Source: UBA5216 sp043743335 (GTDB lineage Bacteria; Pseudomonadota; Gammaproteobacteria; Burkholderiales; SG8-41). From it: DNA of 64,000 bases. Both the position numbers and the translations under genes were made by a program. The stretch covers positions 1 through 64,000 of the forward strand of contig JAYTWR010000171.1 of the NCBI GenBank assembly GCA_043743335.1, read 5' to 3'. Under the pieces are notes generated by a model. It had not been told where the DNA came from. It did no database searches and saw nothing but the letters and a program-made list of their open reading frames with translations. The number at the start of each line of letters is the position of its first letter. The stretch's first letter is position 1. Shown in pieces: positions 24,841 through 34,070 of this stretch.

Positions 24841-26040
24841 CTACAACGCCTCGAACAATCCGGCGGCACCCATGCCGGTGCCTATGCACATGGTCACCAT
24901 GCCGTATTTCTTTTTGCTGCGCTTGAGCCCGTGCATCAGGGTCGCCACGCGTATCGCGCCAGTCGCCCCCAGCGGGTGCCCCAAGGCGATGGCACCGCCC
25001 AGCGGATTGACCTTGGCGGGATCAAGCCCCAGTTCCTTGATGACCGCCAGTGACTGCGCGGCAAATGCTTCGTTGAGCTCAATCCAGTCGAGCGCATCCT
25101 GCGTCAGCCCCGCCTGCTTGAGCACTTTGGGTATGGCCTTGATCGGGCCGATGCCCATCACATCCGGCGGCACGCCGGCGACTGCGTAACCGAGAAAACG
25201 CCCCATGGGCGTTGCATTAAAGCGTTTCATGGCGGCTTCGCTCATCAGCACCACCGCACCGGCGCCATCCGACATTTGCGAGCTATTACCCGCTGTCACG
25301 CTGCCCTTGGTCGAAAACGCCGGACGCAAACGCGCGAGGCCTTCGGGCGAGGTATCGCGACGTGGGCCTTCGTCGGCAGTGGCCTCGCGCGACTTGACCT
25401 TGATCTCGCGCGTGGCCAAGTCGGGCAAACGGTCGTTGATGGTGTACGGCGTCATCTCGTCCTTGAAGTCGCCGTTTTCCTGCGCACGCAGGGCACGGCG
25501 GTGACTTTCGGCGGCGAACATGTCCTGCTGCTCACGACTGACCTTCCATTGCTCTGCCACGCGTTCGGCCGTGATGCCCATGCCGTAGGCAATGCCCACG
25601 TTTTCGTCTTTCTCGAATATCGCCGGGCTAAACGACGGCTTGTTGCCGCCCATCGGCACCATGCTCATGCTCTCGGTGCCAGCGGCAATCATCACATCGG
25701 CCTCACCCAAACGGATGCGATCCGCCGCCAGTGCCACGGCCTGCACGCCGGATGAGCAAAAGCGATTAATCGTCAGTCCCGAAACGGTATCAGGAAACCC
25801 CGCCAGTAACAGACCGATGCGCGCCACGTTCATGCCTTGCTCGCCCTCCGGCATGGCACAGCCGACAATCACGTCGTCAATGGTGGTGAGATCCATGCCG
25901 GGGCAACACGCCACGGCGGCTTTCAGCACGTGCGCCAGCAAATCATCGGGACGCACATTTTTCAACATGCCGCGCGGCGCTTTGCCCACCGGCGTGCGGG
26001 TGGCGGAAACGATGTAGGCGTCTTGCACTTGTTTGGACAT
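24841..26040 (-). CDS. Acetyl-CoA acyltransferase (thiolase)
   Basis: This 399-residue thiolase is FadA-like and splits 3-ketoacyl-CoA. The nucleophilic Cys is in INRFCSSGVQAVALAA (~residue 92), the His in GGAIALGHPLGATGAIR (~residue 351) and the second Cys in MCIGTGMGAAGLFE near the end. It is downstream of the HAD/ECH fusion, separated by a heptamer repeat. Together they form a classic trifunctional beta-oxidation pair. Confidence 0.95.
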   Translation of the reverse strand: MSKQVQDAYIVSATRTPVGKAPRGMLKNVRPDDLLAHVLKAAVACCPGMDLTTIDDVIVGCAMPEGEQGMNVARIGLLLAGFPDTVSGLTINRFCSSGVQAVALAADRIRLGEADVMIAAGTESMSMVPMGGNKPSFSPAIFEKDENVGIAYGMGITAERVAEQWKVSREQQDMFAAESHRRALRAQENGDFKDEMTPYTINDRLPDLATREIKVKSREATADEGPRRDTSPEGLARLRPAFSTKGSVTAGNSSQMSDGAGAVVLMSEAAMKRFNATPMGRFLGYAVAGVPPDVMGIGPIKAIPKVLKQAGLTQDALDWIELNEAFAAQSLAVIKELGLDPAKVNPLGGAIALGHPLGATGAIRVATLMHGLKRSKKKYGMVTMCIGTGMGAAGLFEAL

Positions 26041-26108
26041 GACTGTCTCCTGTTTCGTTCAGAATCGAAGATGAGCCAACCTGCAATGACACTCAATCCT
26101 CAATCCCA

Positions 26109-26171
26109 ATTCCTAATTCCTAATTCCTAATTCCTAATTCCTAATTCCTAATTCCTAATTCCTAATTCCTA
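26109..26171. repeat. Nine perfect ATTCCTA heptamers
   Basis: Nine tandem copies of the 7-bp unit ATTCCTA fill 26109-26171. The array covers the TAG stop (26162-26164) and the last two codons of the HAD/ECH fusion gene and most of the gap to the thiolase. Because the unit is not a multiple of three, slippage within the coding end would change the final residues. Slippage in the gap would change spacing to the thiolase start. Confidence 0.95.
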
Positions 26172-28651
26172 AGCGGCTTGCCCGTCTTGAGCATATGCTC
26201 AATCCGCGCCTGGGTTTTTTCCGTCGCCAGCAGTTCCATAAAATGCTGGCGTTCGAGATCGAGATACCATTGCTCATCGACCAGACTGCCGGCTTCGATG
26301 TCACCGCCGCAAATCACGGTGGCAACTTTTTGCCCGATCAAATAATCGTGTGCGGAAATCTGATGACCCGCGAGCATGTTTTCAAGCACGCTGCGTATGG
26401 TCGCGATTTGGCTGCGTCCCGCTGCGGGAATAGCGGTTTGCCGCAGCGGCGGACGGTAACCCGCCGCCATCGCACGCACTTCGGCTTTGGCGATTTCCAG
26501 CAATTCAAAACGGTTCATCACCACGCGATCTGTCGCGCGCAAGTAACCGATGTCGCGCGCGTGTTCGGCGCTGCGCCCGATTTCGGCCATCGCCATGGCA
26601 CGGAAATATTTCTGGATGAACGCCGAGGTATCGCCACCTTTGGCATCCGCCACCGCGCGCATGGCGAACTCTTTGCAGCCGCCGCCCGCGGGCAATAGGC
26701 CCACGCCGACCTCGACGAGGCCGATGTAGCTTTCATGTGTGGCCACCGCGCGGTCGCAGTGCATCACAAACTCACAACCGCCGCCCAGCGCCAAGCCATC
26801 TACAGCCGCGACGGTGGGAATCATCGAATACTTCAGCGCCTGCGTGGTGATCTGAAACTGTTCCACCAAGTGCTCGACCTCGGCGAGCTTGCCGGCCATG
26901 AGTTGATCCGCGACACCCATTTGCCGCGCTGCTTTGAGCGCCAGCGACTCAGCCTCTTTCTTGAAGGATTTCAATAGCTTGCCGAAACCGGAGGGCTTGG
27001 TAGACGGCTTTGCGCCGCCGGCCGCCGTCTTTTTCAGATTGGCACCCACCGAAAACGGCGGCTCGGTCTGCCACACCACCAAGCCTTGAAATTTTTCTTC
27101 AGCGACGGCTATCGCCTGTTGCACGCCGTCGAGCACATCGTCGCCGATGGCATGCATGCGGCTTTTGAAACTGACAATCGCAATGTCGTCGCCGGTATGC
27201 CAGCAGCGCACGCCATCAGTTTCAAAAATCGTCTCGCCGTATTGGCGCGCCTCGCCCAACAGCTTGTCAGGGAACGGTTGGCGTTGATAGACAGGCAAGG
27301 TGGAGCGCGATTGGTAGTTGTTCGCCAGCGGCGCGAACGAACCCTGTGGCGTGTGCACGCCGGTGCGTGTGGCGTCTGTGGCCCATGCCGCTAGCGGCGT
27401 ATTGGCCATAGCCTTGCCTGCTGCGATATCTTCAGCGATCCATTTTGCCACCGCTTGCCAACCCGCCGACTGCCAAATTTCAAACGGCCCGGTGTCCCAA
27501 CCAAAGCCCCAACGAATGGCGAAATCGAGGTCGCGCGCGTTGTTGGCGATATCACCCAAATGCGCGGCGCAATAATGAAACGAGTCGCGAAAGATGGCCC
27601 ACAAAAACTGCGCTTGCGGATGGCTCGACACATGCAATTGCGCGAAGCGCTCCGCAACATTTTTATTCTTGAGGATTTCGACCACGCCCTCGTCGGCTTT
27701 TCCGTCCGAGACACGGTAATTATTCTCTTTTAAATCAATGACTTGTATATCTTTACCGACTTTTTGATAAACGCCGCGTTTGGTCTTTTGACCCAGCGCG
27801 CCTTGGTCGATCAAACCCTTGAGCCACGCTGGCACAGCATAGTATTGATGCCACGGGTCATTGGGCAGCGCGTCTTTCATGGTGTTGACGACATGCGCAA
27901 AGGTGTCCAGCCCCACCACATCTGCCGTGCGCAACGTTGCGCTTTTCGGCCGACCAATCAGCGCGCCGGTTAGCGCATCCACGGTATCAAAGCCAATGCC
28001 CAAACGCTCGGCGTGATAAATCGTCGCCAACATGGAAAACACGCCGACACGATTGGCGATGAAATTCGGCGTGTCTTTCGCGCGAATGACACCTTTGCCG
28101 AGCGTGGTCACGAGAAATTTTTCGAGGTCGTCAAGGATGTGCGCTTCGGTTTCCTTGCACGCGATCAACTCCACCAGATGCATATAGCGCGGCGGGTTGA
28201 AAAAATGCACACCGCAAAAACGGTGCCGCAATTCGGCGGGAAACGCGCTGGCCAACTGGTTGATCGACAGGCCCGAGGTGTTGCTCGCAAAAATGGTGTG
28301 TTCGCCCAGATGCGGTGCGACCTTTTTGTAGAGATCAGATTTCCAATCCATACGCTCGGAAATCGCCTCAATCACAATGTCGCAGTCTTTCAGCAACTCA
28401 AGATGCTGAGCGTAATTCGCCGGGCGGATAAAACCTGCGCGCGCGGGCGTGCCCAGCGGACTGGGTTCGAGCTTGCGCAGATTGTCCACGGCTTTCAGCA
28501 CATTGCCGTTCGGGTCGCCTTCTTTCGCGGGCAGCTCGAACAGGATCGCTTCGACATTGGCATTGACCAAGTGCGCGGCGATTTGCGCGCCCATAACGCC
28601 GGCACCGAGAACGGCGACTTTGCGGACAATAAAAGGGGAGACAGCAGACAT
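26162..28651 (-). CDS. 3-hydroxyacyl-CoA dehydrogenase / enoyl-CoA hydratase fusion
   Basis: This 829-residue bifunctional beta-oxidation protein has the dehydrogenase first (FadN-like order). The NAD motif KVAVLGAGVMGAQIAAHLV is at residues ~11-29, and the catalytic His region is in FCGVHFFNPPRYMHLVELI. The crotonase domain is at about 490-720 with TVAAVDGLALGGGCEFVMHC and GLLPAGGGCKEFAMRA. ATG 28651 has GGGAG about eight bases upstream. A start four codons earlier is weaker. The stop lies in the heptamer array. Confidence 0.93.
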   Translation of the reverse strand: MSAVSPFIVRKVAVLGAGVMGAQIAAHLVNANVEAILFELPAKEGDPNGNVLKAVDNLRKLEPSPLGTPARAGFIRPANYAQHLELLKDCDIVIEAISERMDWKSDLYKKVAPHLGEHTIFASNTSGLSINQLASAFPAELRHRFCGVHFFNPPRYMHLVELIACKETEAHILDDLEKFLVTTLGKGVIRAKDTPNFIANRVGVFSMLATIYHAERLGIGFDTVDALTGALIGRPKSATLRTADVVGLDTFAHVVNTMKDALPNDPWHQYYAVPAWLKGLIDQGALGQKTKRGVYQKVGKDIQVIDLKENNYRVSDGKADEGVVEILKNKNVAERFAQLHVSSHPQAQFLWAIFRDSFHYCAAHLGDIANNARDLDFAIRWGFGWDTGPFEIWQSAGWQAVAKWIAEDIAAGKAMANTPLAAWATDATRTGVHTPQGSFAPLANNYQSRSTLPVYQRQPFPDKLLGEARQYGETIFETDGVRCWHTGDDIAIVSFKSRMHAIGDDVLDGVQQAIAVAEEKFQGLVVWQTEPPFSVGANLKKTAAGGAKPSTKPSGFGKLLKSFKKEAESLALKAARQMGVADQLMAGKLAEVEHLVEQFQITTQALKYSMIPTVAAVDGLALGGGCEFVMHCDRAVATHESYIGLVEVGVGLLPAGGGCKEFAMRAVADAKGGDTSAFIQKYFRAMAMAEIGRSAEHARDIGYLRATDRVVMNRFELLEIAKAEVRAMAAGYRPPLRQTAIPAAGRSQIATIRSVLENMLAGHQISAHDYLIGQKVATVICGGDIEAGSLVDEQWYLDLERQHFMELLATEKTQARIEHMLKTGKPLRN

Positions 28652-28723
28652 AAATACTCCCAACGAAGACGGATAATAATTCTAGCACCGGGCAGTCACA
28701 CTGCGTAGCGCAATGCCTAGGCG

Positions 28724-28762
28724 AAAAAAAACCGGGCTCAGCCTGTCAACAGGCCGGCCCGG
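28724..28762 (-). terminator. Rho-independent terminator after fadL
   Basis: On the minus strand, CCGGGC (28762-28757) pairs with GCCCGG (28737-28732). An inner stem GCCTGT/ACAGGC is enclosed, and eight T follow. It sits 15 bp beyond the fadL stop and before the HAD/ECH gene, so the two genes are probably separate transcription units. Confidence 0.85.
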
Positions 28763-28776
28763 CACCGAGCGTGCAA

Positions 28777-30051
28777 TTAAAACGAGTGCGAATACTGCAG
28801 CGACAGGATATCCGCCTTATTCTTAAATGTGCCTATCAAACACCCTGCCGGCACGCACGACGTTCCTGCTGCGGGAACGACCACAGACGCATTGCGCACG
28901 AATTCGTGTGCATAGCCGACTTCCAGCGTACCTTGCTTCGACGGTTTGTACTGCACGCCAAATGCAAGCCATGTACGATCCTGATCCGGCAGCCGCGGCG
29001 TACGGGTCGCATCTTGCGTCGGCGTTTTATCCAGCGCCAAACCGAAACGCAACTTGGTTTGCGGGTTCAGACGATAGTTCGCCCCCAAACCAAAGCGCCA
29101 TGTGTTTTCCCAAAGGAACGGAAGCGTCGTCAAGGTAGACCCGGCAATGTTTCCGGGAACAATGGTATTGGTCGTGCGGATCACCGCTAATTGCTGGACT
29201 GAATTCCATCCGGTGCGGGTTACATCCGCCATCACATCCACATTTGATGTGGCCTGATGCAAAATACTCAGCGAGGCAGTTTCGGGCACCTTCAAATCAG
29301 CATTCACACCACCATTCGCGACTGCGCCCGCACTGAATATGGCAGTACCGTCAAGCTTGTACTTGATTGACGAACGATACTGCAAGCCAATACGCGTAGC
29401 ATTAGACGGCTGAAATGTCGCACCAGCGTTGAAACCATAGCTGTTATCGTCAGCTTTTAGCGTCAAAATGTTGGTACCTGCAGCGTTAGCCGCAGCAGAA
29501 AGCTCGGCATTGATACGCTGATAACTTGCGCCCACGCCTATGGAGAACATATTGTTCACCTTATAGGCAATGGACGGATTGATATTGATGGTCTTGATAT
29601 CAGATTTCAATGCCGTTACCTGGCCGCGCCACGCCGGATCGTATTCCGTCTTTAAACCGAACGGCGCGTTCAGCGCCAACCCCACGCGCCACTGCGGCCC
29701 CAAATCCATCACAAAAAACCCGTTGGGAACAAAAGCGAGGCTGCCACCGTCGCCGCCGTTACCCGCCCCCGGCACACCAAATACCGGCCCGGTAGAACCG
29801 CCGTCAGTGAATTTGAATGAAGGCAGAATAACGTGTAATGCGCCCGTCAAGTGCTTACCCACCGGCAACGCGGTCATTCCTGCCGGATTGGAGTAGGCAA
29901 CGCTGGCATCATCCGCCACCGCTGCACCACCCGCGAAGGCGTTGCCCGTGCCGCTGCCGCTTTGCGTGCCGATGGCAAAACCTGCCGCCCCTGCCGTTGT
30001 TGATGTCAGTAAGGCTGCCGATACCGATAACGCTATGATTTTACGGAACAT
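28777..30051 (-). CDS. fadL: OmpP1/FadL-family outer-membrane fatty-acid channel
   Basis: This 424-residue FadL-type barrel has a signal peptide (SAALLTSTTAGAAG), then the hatch-like N terminus GFAIGTQSGSGTGNAFAGGA and NPAGMTALPVG, and it ends with the outer-membrane C-terminal Phe (SLQYSHSF). FadL imports long-chain fatty acids and other hydrophobic compounds such as aromatic hydrocarbons. A terminator follows it and a thioesterase gene lies upstream on the same strand. Confidence 0.92.
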   Translation of the reverse strand: MFRKIIALSVSAALLTSTTAGAAGFAIGTQSGSGTGNAFAGGAAVADDASVAYSNPAGMTALPVGKHLTGALHVILPSFKFTDGGSTGPVFGVPGAGNGGDGGSLAFVPNGFFVMDLGPQWRVGLALNAPFGLKTEYDPAWRGQVTALKSDIKTININPSIAYKVNNMFSIGVGASYQRINAELSAAANAAGTNILTLKADDNSYGFNAGATFQPSNATRIGLQYRSSIKYKLDGTAIFSAGAVANGGVNADLKVPETASLSILHQATSNVDVMADVTRTGWNSVQQLAVIRTTNTIVPGNIAGSTLTTLPFLWENTWRFGLGANYRLNPQTKLRFGLALDKTPTQDATRTPRLPDQDRTWLAFGVQYKPSKQGTLEVGYAHEFVRNASVVVPAAGTSCVPAGCLIGTFKNKADILSLQYSHSF

Positions 30052-30144
30052 TTTTACTCCTCCTTAATTTCCAACAATTTATCACGGGATCAAGCAGCCG
30101 CTCAAAGACTTTATTTTTATTGTCGATTAATTGTATGCCACAAC

Positions 30145-30555
30145 TTAGGTACGTGGCGCACTTACAACACGCGGCTGGCGCTTGTCGTCCACCGCGACGT
30201 AGGTCAGCGTCGCCTCTGTAACCTTTACACACATTTCCTTCTCGGGCCGCCGCTGGGAATACACCGCCACGTCTACGGTGATCGAGGTGCGCCCCACCTT
30301 CACTACTTCGGCATAAAAACTCACCACGTCGCCCACAAATACCGGCTGGCGAAACACAAAAGAGTTCACCGCGATAGTCGCCACCCTTCCCTGCGCCAAA
30401 CGCACCGCCGGAATGCTACCCGCCAAGTCCACCTGCGACATGATCCACCCGCCGAAAATATCGCCGGTGTGGTTGGCATCTGCCGGCATGGGCACCACAC
30501 GCAACGTGGGTTCTTTGCCTTGGGGCAAAGTAACGGATTCGTCGCGCTCAAGCAT
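30145..30555 (-). CDS. Acyl-CoA thioesterase, hotdog fold (YciA-like)
   Basis: This 136-residue hotdog thioesterase carries the YciA-type motif DANHTGDIFGGWIMSQVD (~residues 25-42), whose Asn/His/Asp cluster is catalytic. It hydrolyses acyl-CoA to relieve CoA trapping. ATG 30555 begins four bases after the stop of the upstream ligase. An ATG at 30573 inside the ligase end is also possible. The two are surely co-transcribed. Confidence 0.9.
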   Translation of the reverse strand: MLERDESVTLPQGKEPTLRVVPMPADANHTGDIFGGWIMSQVDLAGSIPAVRLAQGRVATIAVNSFVFRQPVFVGDVVSFYAEVVKVGRTSITVDVAVYSQRRPEKEMCVKVTEATLTYVAVDDKRQPRVVSAPRT

Positions 30556-30559
30556 GGGG

Positions 30560-32386
30560 TTAATGCCCCGCATACATTTGATCGATTTCGGCGTTGAATT
30601 TTTCCATCACCTTGGGCCGCTTGAGCTTGAGCGTGGGCGTCAACAAGCCGTTTTCGACACTCCACGGCTCCAGCGTCACCGTAGCCCGGCGCACTTGGGC
30701 GTAACCCGGAAACGCCTTGAGCTGTGCGCCGACGCGCCGGGTGATTTCTTTCTCGACATCCTTCGAGCGCACGATGGCGGGATCATCGGCCTTCCAGCCT
30801 TTTTCTGTCGCGAGTTTTTGCCAATGCGTGGCATTCAACACAGTGATCACGCTCAAGTACGGCTTGGCTTCACCCAGTAACATGATTTGCTCGAACAAGG
30901 GATCACGCAAGATTGCGTTTTCCATATCCACCGGCGGCAGCTTCTCGCCGTTCGACAGCACAATGATTTCCTTGATGCGCCCGGTGATGAACACATGGCC
31001 CTTTTCATCGATGCGCCCGGTGTCGCCGGAATTCAGCCAACCGTCGGCCTGGATCATCGCTTTGGTGGCCGCCTCGTTGTTCCAGTAACCCATCATGATA
31101 TTGGGGCCTTTGATCAGCAACGCGTTGTTATCGCCGATTTTTACCTGTACGCCCGCCACCGTTGTGCCCACGCTCGCCGGCAGGTTGTCGTCCGGCCCGT
31201 TGGCACAGGCAATCGGGCTGGTTTCGGTCAGTCCATAGCCTTGTAACACCGGCAAACCCAAGCCGATAAACACCTTCGAAATCTCCGGCGGCAGCGCGGC
31301 CCCACCTGACATCGCAACACGCATGCGTCCACCCAAGCGCGCCAGCACTTTGCTCGCCACCAGCGCGTTCAACACCGGCCACAACAGAAACGAAGCTTGC
31401 CACGGCCCGCGCCCCTGCGCGTGTTCAAAGCGCGCATATCCGACATCCACCGCTGTCATAAACAGTTTTTTCTTCAGCGGCGAACCTTCATCGAGCTTCG
31501 CGCGGATGGCGCCCCAGATGCGCTCGTAAATGCGCGGCACGGAAATCAACATGGTCGGACGTATGGTCTGCAAATCCTCACCCAACTGCGGAATGCCGCG
31601 CGAATACGACACCGTCGCACCGCACATGATCGTCAAGTAATAGCCGCAGGTGCGCTCAAAGGTGTGCGACAGCGGCAGAAACGACAAAAAGGAATCAGTC
31701 GATTGCACTGTCAGCCGCTGCAGGCCCGCGTAGGCGTTGCTCAGAATATTCAGGTGCGACAGCATCACACCCTTGGGCCGCCCGGTGGTGCCCGAGGTAT
31801 AGACAATGGTGGCCAATTCGCCCGCGTTGCGCGATACGTGTTTGGTTTCGCTGCCCGCCGGTGAGCCATCTACGGACAACCAATGGGCGATATCCGTCAC
31901 ACGCGCATCCGGCGCGCCCGCGTCAGCGCCCAGCGGCTCCACCGTCAGGATGCGCGTGAGGCCGCCCAACTGCCCGCGCACCTCGTCAAACGTGCGCCAT
32001 TGCTCGGTGGTGCCGAACAACAGCACTTTGCAGCCAGAGTCGTTGAGGATGTAGGCCACGTTGTCCGGCCGGTCTTGCGTATACAAAGGCACTACCACCA
32101 GCCCCAAGCCCAGAGCCGCCTGATCGAAAATCACCCATTCCGGCGAATTGCGCAGCATTACCGCCACACGGTCGCCGGCTTTTAATCCGTCTTTTTCCAG
32201 CGCCGCCTGCCAGCGCGCCACTTGGTGATTGATCTGCGCCCAAGTGTACTCGCGCCAATTGGCATGCTGCGCGTTGTAATCGCGGTAGGCCACAGCGTCC
32301 GGCGTGCGCTTGACACGTTCGCGCAGCAAACCATCCAGCGTGCCTGCGGTTTCGGGGGAAATGACGTGATCCATGGCTTGAGACAT
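30560..32386 (-). CDS. Long-chain fatty-acid-CoA ligase (FadD15-like)
   Basis: This 608-residue AMP-forming ligase has the P-loop TIVYTSGTTGRPKGVMLSHL (~residues 190-209), the adenylate motif QGYGLTETSP and the hinge INTGDTGRIDEKGH-like WLNSGDTGRIDEKGHVFITG. The size and large internal segments match eukaryote-like/FadD15 long-chain ligases rather than E. coli FadD. ATG 32386 is preceded by the strong Shine-Dalgarno GGAGGAG. A longer reading frame (to 32476) was rejected. Confidence 0.93.
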   Translation of the reverse strand: MSQAMDHVISPETAGTLDGLLRERVKRTPDAVAYRDYNAQHANWREYTWAQINHQVARWQAALEKDGLKAGDRVAVMLRNSPEWVIFDQAALGLGLVVVPLYTQDRPDNVAYILNDSGCKVLLFGTTEQWRTFDEVRGQLGGLTRILTVEPLGADAGAPDARVTDIAHWLSVDGSPAGSETKHVSRNAGELATIVYTSGTTGRPKGVMLSHLNILSNAYAGLQRLTVQSTDSFLSFLPLSHTFERTCGYYLTIMCGATVSYSRGIPQLGEDLQTIRPTMLISVPRIYERIWGAIRAKLDEGSPLKKKLFMTAVDVGYARFEHAQGRGPWQASFLLWPVLNALVASKVLARLGGRMRVAMSGGAALPPEISKVFIGLGLPVLQGYGLTETSPIACANGPDDNLPASVGTTVAGVQVKIGDNNALLIKGPNIMMGYWNNEAATKAMIQADGWLNSGDTGRIDEKGHVFITGRIKEIIVLSNGEKLPPVDMENAILRDPLFEQIMLLGEAKPYLSVITVLNATHWQKLATEKGWKADDPAIVRSKDVEKEITRRVGAQLKAFPGYAQVRRATVTLEPWSVENGLLTPTLKLKRPKVMEKFNAEIDQMYAGH

Positions 32387-32426
32387 GACGCTCCTCCTCT
32401 TCGTTAGCCCTAGTACTTTGCGTTTT

Positions 32427-33260
32427 TTAATCCAGGAAAAGATCAGTATACAACTTCGTTCCGGGCGTGACGGCATAGGCGTCGAAATCGGTCACGCCGG
32501 TTTCGCGCAGCACGGTTTCATCAATATAAAAATTACCCGTGGCGCTGCGGCTGTCGCGATTGAAAATCGCGTAGGCTGCGTCCGCCATGATCGCCGGCTT
32601 GCGGCTGGCCTTGAGGATCGCCTCGGGGAAGTTCACCGCAATCGCCGCCGTGGCAATGGTGGTGCGCGGCCATAGCGAATTCACCGCGACGCCCTGCGCG
32701 CGACATTCCTCGGCCATGCCCAGCGTGCACATACTCATGCCGTATTTACTCATCGTGTAAGCGACATGATCCTTAAACCAGCGCGGCTTCATCGACAACG
32801 GCGGCGACAGCGTGAGAATGTGCGGATTGCGTCCCGCGGCAGCAGCCTTGGCCAGATGCGGCAGACACGCTTGCGAGCAGGCGAAGGTGCCGCGTGCATT
32901 GACGCCTTGCATCAAGTCGTAACGCCTCATCGGCGTTTGTGCGGTGTTGCTGAGCATAATCGCGCTGGCGTTATTGAGCAGAATGTCAATGCCGCCGAAC
33001 ACGCGCACCGCTTCGCCCACCGCCGCTGCAATCGCGTTCTCATCGCGCACATCCAGTTGCAGCGCGAGCGCCTTGCCGCCGGCGGCCTCCACCTCAGCGG
33101 CCACCGAATGGATGGTGCCCGGCAGCGACGCATGCGCCTCGGCGGTTTTGGCGGTCACCACGATATTGGCCCCATCGCGCGCGCAGCGTACGGCAATCTC
33201 TCGTCCTATGCCGCGGCTGGCACCGGTGATGAACAGCGTTTTACCTGTCAAAGCTGCCAT
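32427..33260 (-). CDS. SDR-family oxidoreductase, HSDL2-like
   Basis: This 277-residue SDR resembles the hydroxysteroid dehydrogenase-like 2 group. GASRGIGRE is near residue 14, NNASAI replaces NNAG, Ser is in LTLSPPLS and the catalytic pair in YTMSKYG. The C terminus after NFYIDE is longer than in FabG. It lies between a long-chain ligase and an enoyl-CoA hydratase, on the same strand, consistent with peroxisomal-type fatty acyl metabolism. Confidence 0.9.
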   Translation of the reverse strand: MAALTGKTLFITGASRGIGREIAVRCARDGANIVVTAKTAEAHASLPGTIHSVAAEVEAAGGKALALQLDVRDENAIAAAVGEAVRVFGGIDILLNNASAIMLSNTAQTPMRRYDLMQGVNARGTFACSQACLPHLAKAAAAGRNPHILTLSPPLSMKPRWFKDHVAYTMSKYGMSMCTLGMAEECRAQGVAVNSLWPRTTIATAAIAVNFPEAILKASRKPAIMADAAYAIFNRDSRSATGNFYIDETVLRETGVTDFDAYAVTPGTKLYTDLFLD

Positions 33261-33284
33261 GAGCGCACTCCAATTTTTAGCGTG

Positions 33285-34070
33285 TTAATTCGACTTGAAC
33301 GCGGCTTTGCGTTTATCCATAAATGCCGTCACGCCCTCAACAAAATCGGCATGCGCAGCACAGCGTGAAAAGGCCACAGCCTCCGCATCAAGATGTTTCA
33401 TAAGCCCTTGATTTAATGCAGAATTTACCAAAGCCTTGGTTTCAGCATACGCCACTGCGGGCCCCGCTGCCAGGCGTTGCGCCAGCGCTCCCGTCGCTGC
33501 CGCCAGCTCAGCCTCGGCAACCACACGATTGATTACGCCCATAGTTTGCAGCGTCGCAGCGTCCACGACGTCGGCCAGCAGCAGCAATTCCATCGCCTTC
33601 TGATAGCCCACCAAGTGCGGCAAAAACCACGTGCCGCCGCCATCGGGACTGATAGCAATGCGGCTGTACGCCATATTAAATTTGGTGCCTTCGGCAGCAA
33701 TCACCAAATCGCTCGCCATCATCACGCTCATGCCCGCGCCAGCCACCGCGCCATGTACGCTCGCGATCACCGGCTTTGGCGCGCGGCGCAGCGCCAGAAT
33801 GCCGCCTTGCAACTCGCCCACCAGCGCCACCACTTTGCCTTGAATATCCGCCAGATTGGCCTTGAACGACGCCACATCGCCGCCCGCGAGAAACGCCGCA
33901 CCCGCGCCGCGCATCACCACCACACGCGCCGCTTTATCGGTTTCGGCGCGCTCGCAGACCTTGCGAAACTGCACGATGGTTTCGAGATCCAACGCGTTCA
34001 TCACCTGCGGACGATTGAAGGTAATGGTGGCAATACCCTCAGCAACCTCGTACAGAATCAAGTCGCTCAT
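33285..34070 (-). CDS. Enoyl-CoA hydratase/isomerase, PaaG-like
   Basis: This 261-residue crotonase-fold protein has the oxyanion-hole segments FLAGGDVASF and HGAVAGAGMSVMMASDLV. The active-site loop reads YSRIAISPDGGGTWFLP. The PDGGG pattern with a single acid matches PaaG/ECH-isomerases more than classical hydratase, which has two Glu. The start overlaps the FadE stop by 4 bp (ATGA), so the genes are coupled. It may isomerise double bonds during degradation of unsaturated acyl-CoAs. Confidence 0.9.
   Translation of the reverse strand: MSDLILYEVAEGIATITFNRPQVMNALDLETIVQFRKVCERAETDKAARVVVMRGAGAAFLAGGDVASFKANLADIQGKVVALVGELQGGILALRRAPKPVIASVHGAVAGAGMSVMMASDLVIAAEGTKFNMAYSRIAISPDGGGTWFLPHLVGYQKAMELLLLADVVDAATLQTMGVINRVVAEAELAAATGALAQRLAAGPAVAYAETKALVNSALNQGLMKHLDAEAVAFSRCAAHADFVEGVTAFMDKRKAAFKSN

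Noticed and set aside
26109..26171. The heptamer array as a CRISPR
   Set aside because: The units are 7 bp and contiguous, without spacers, and no cas genes are present.
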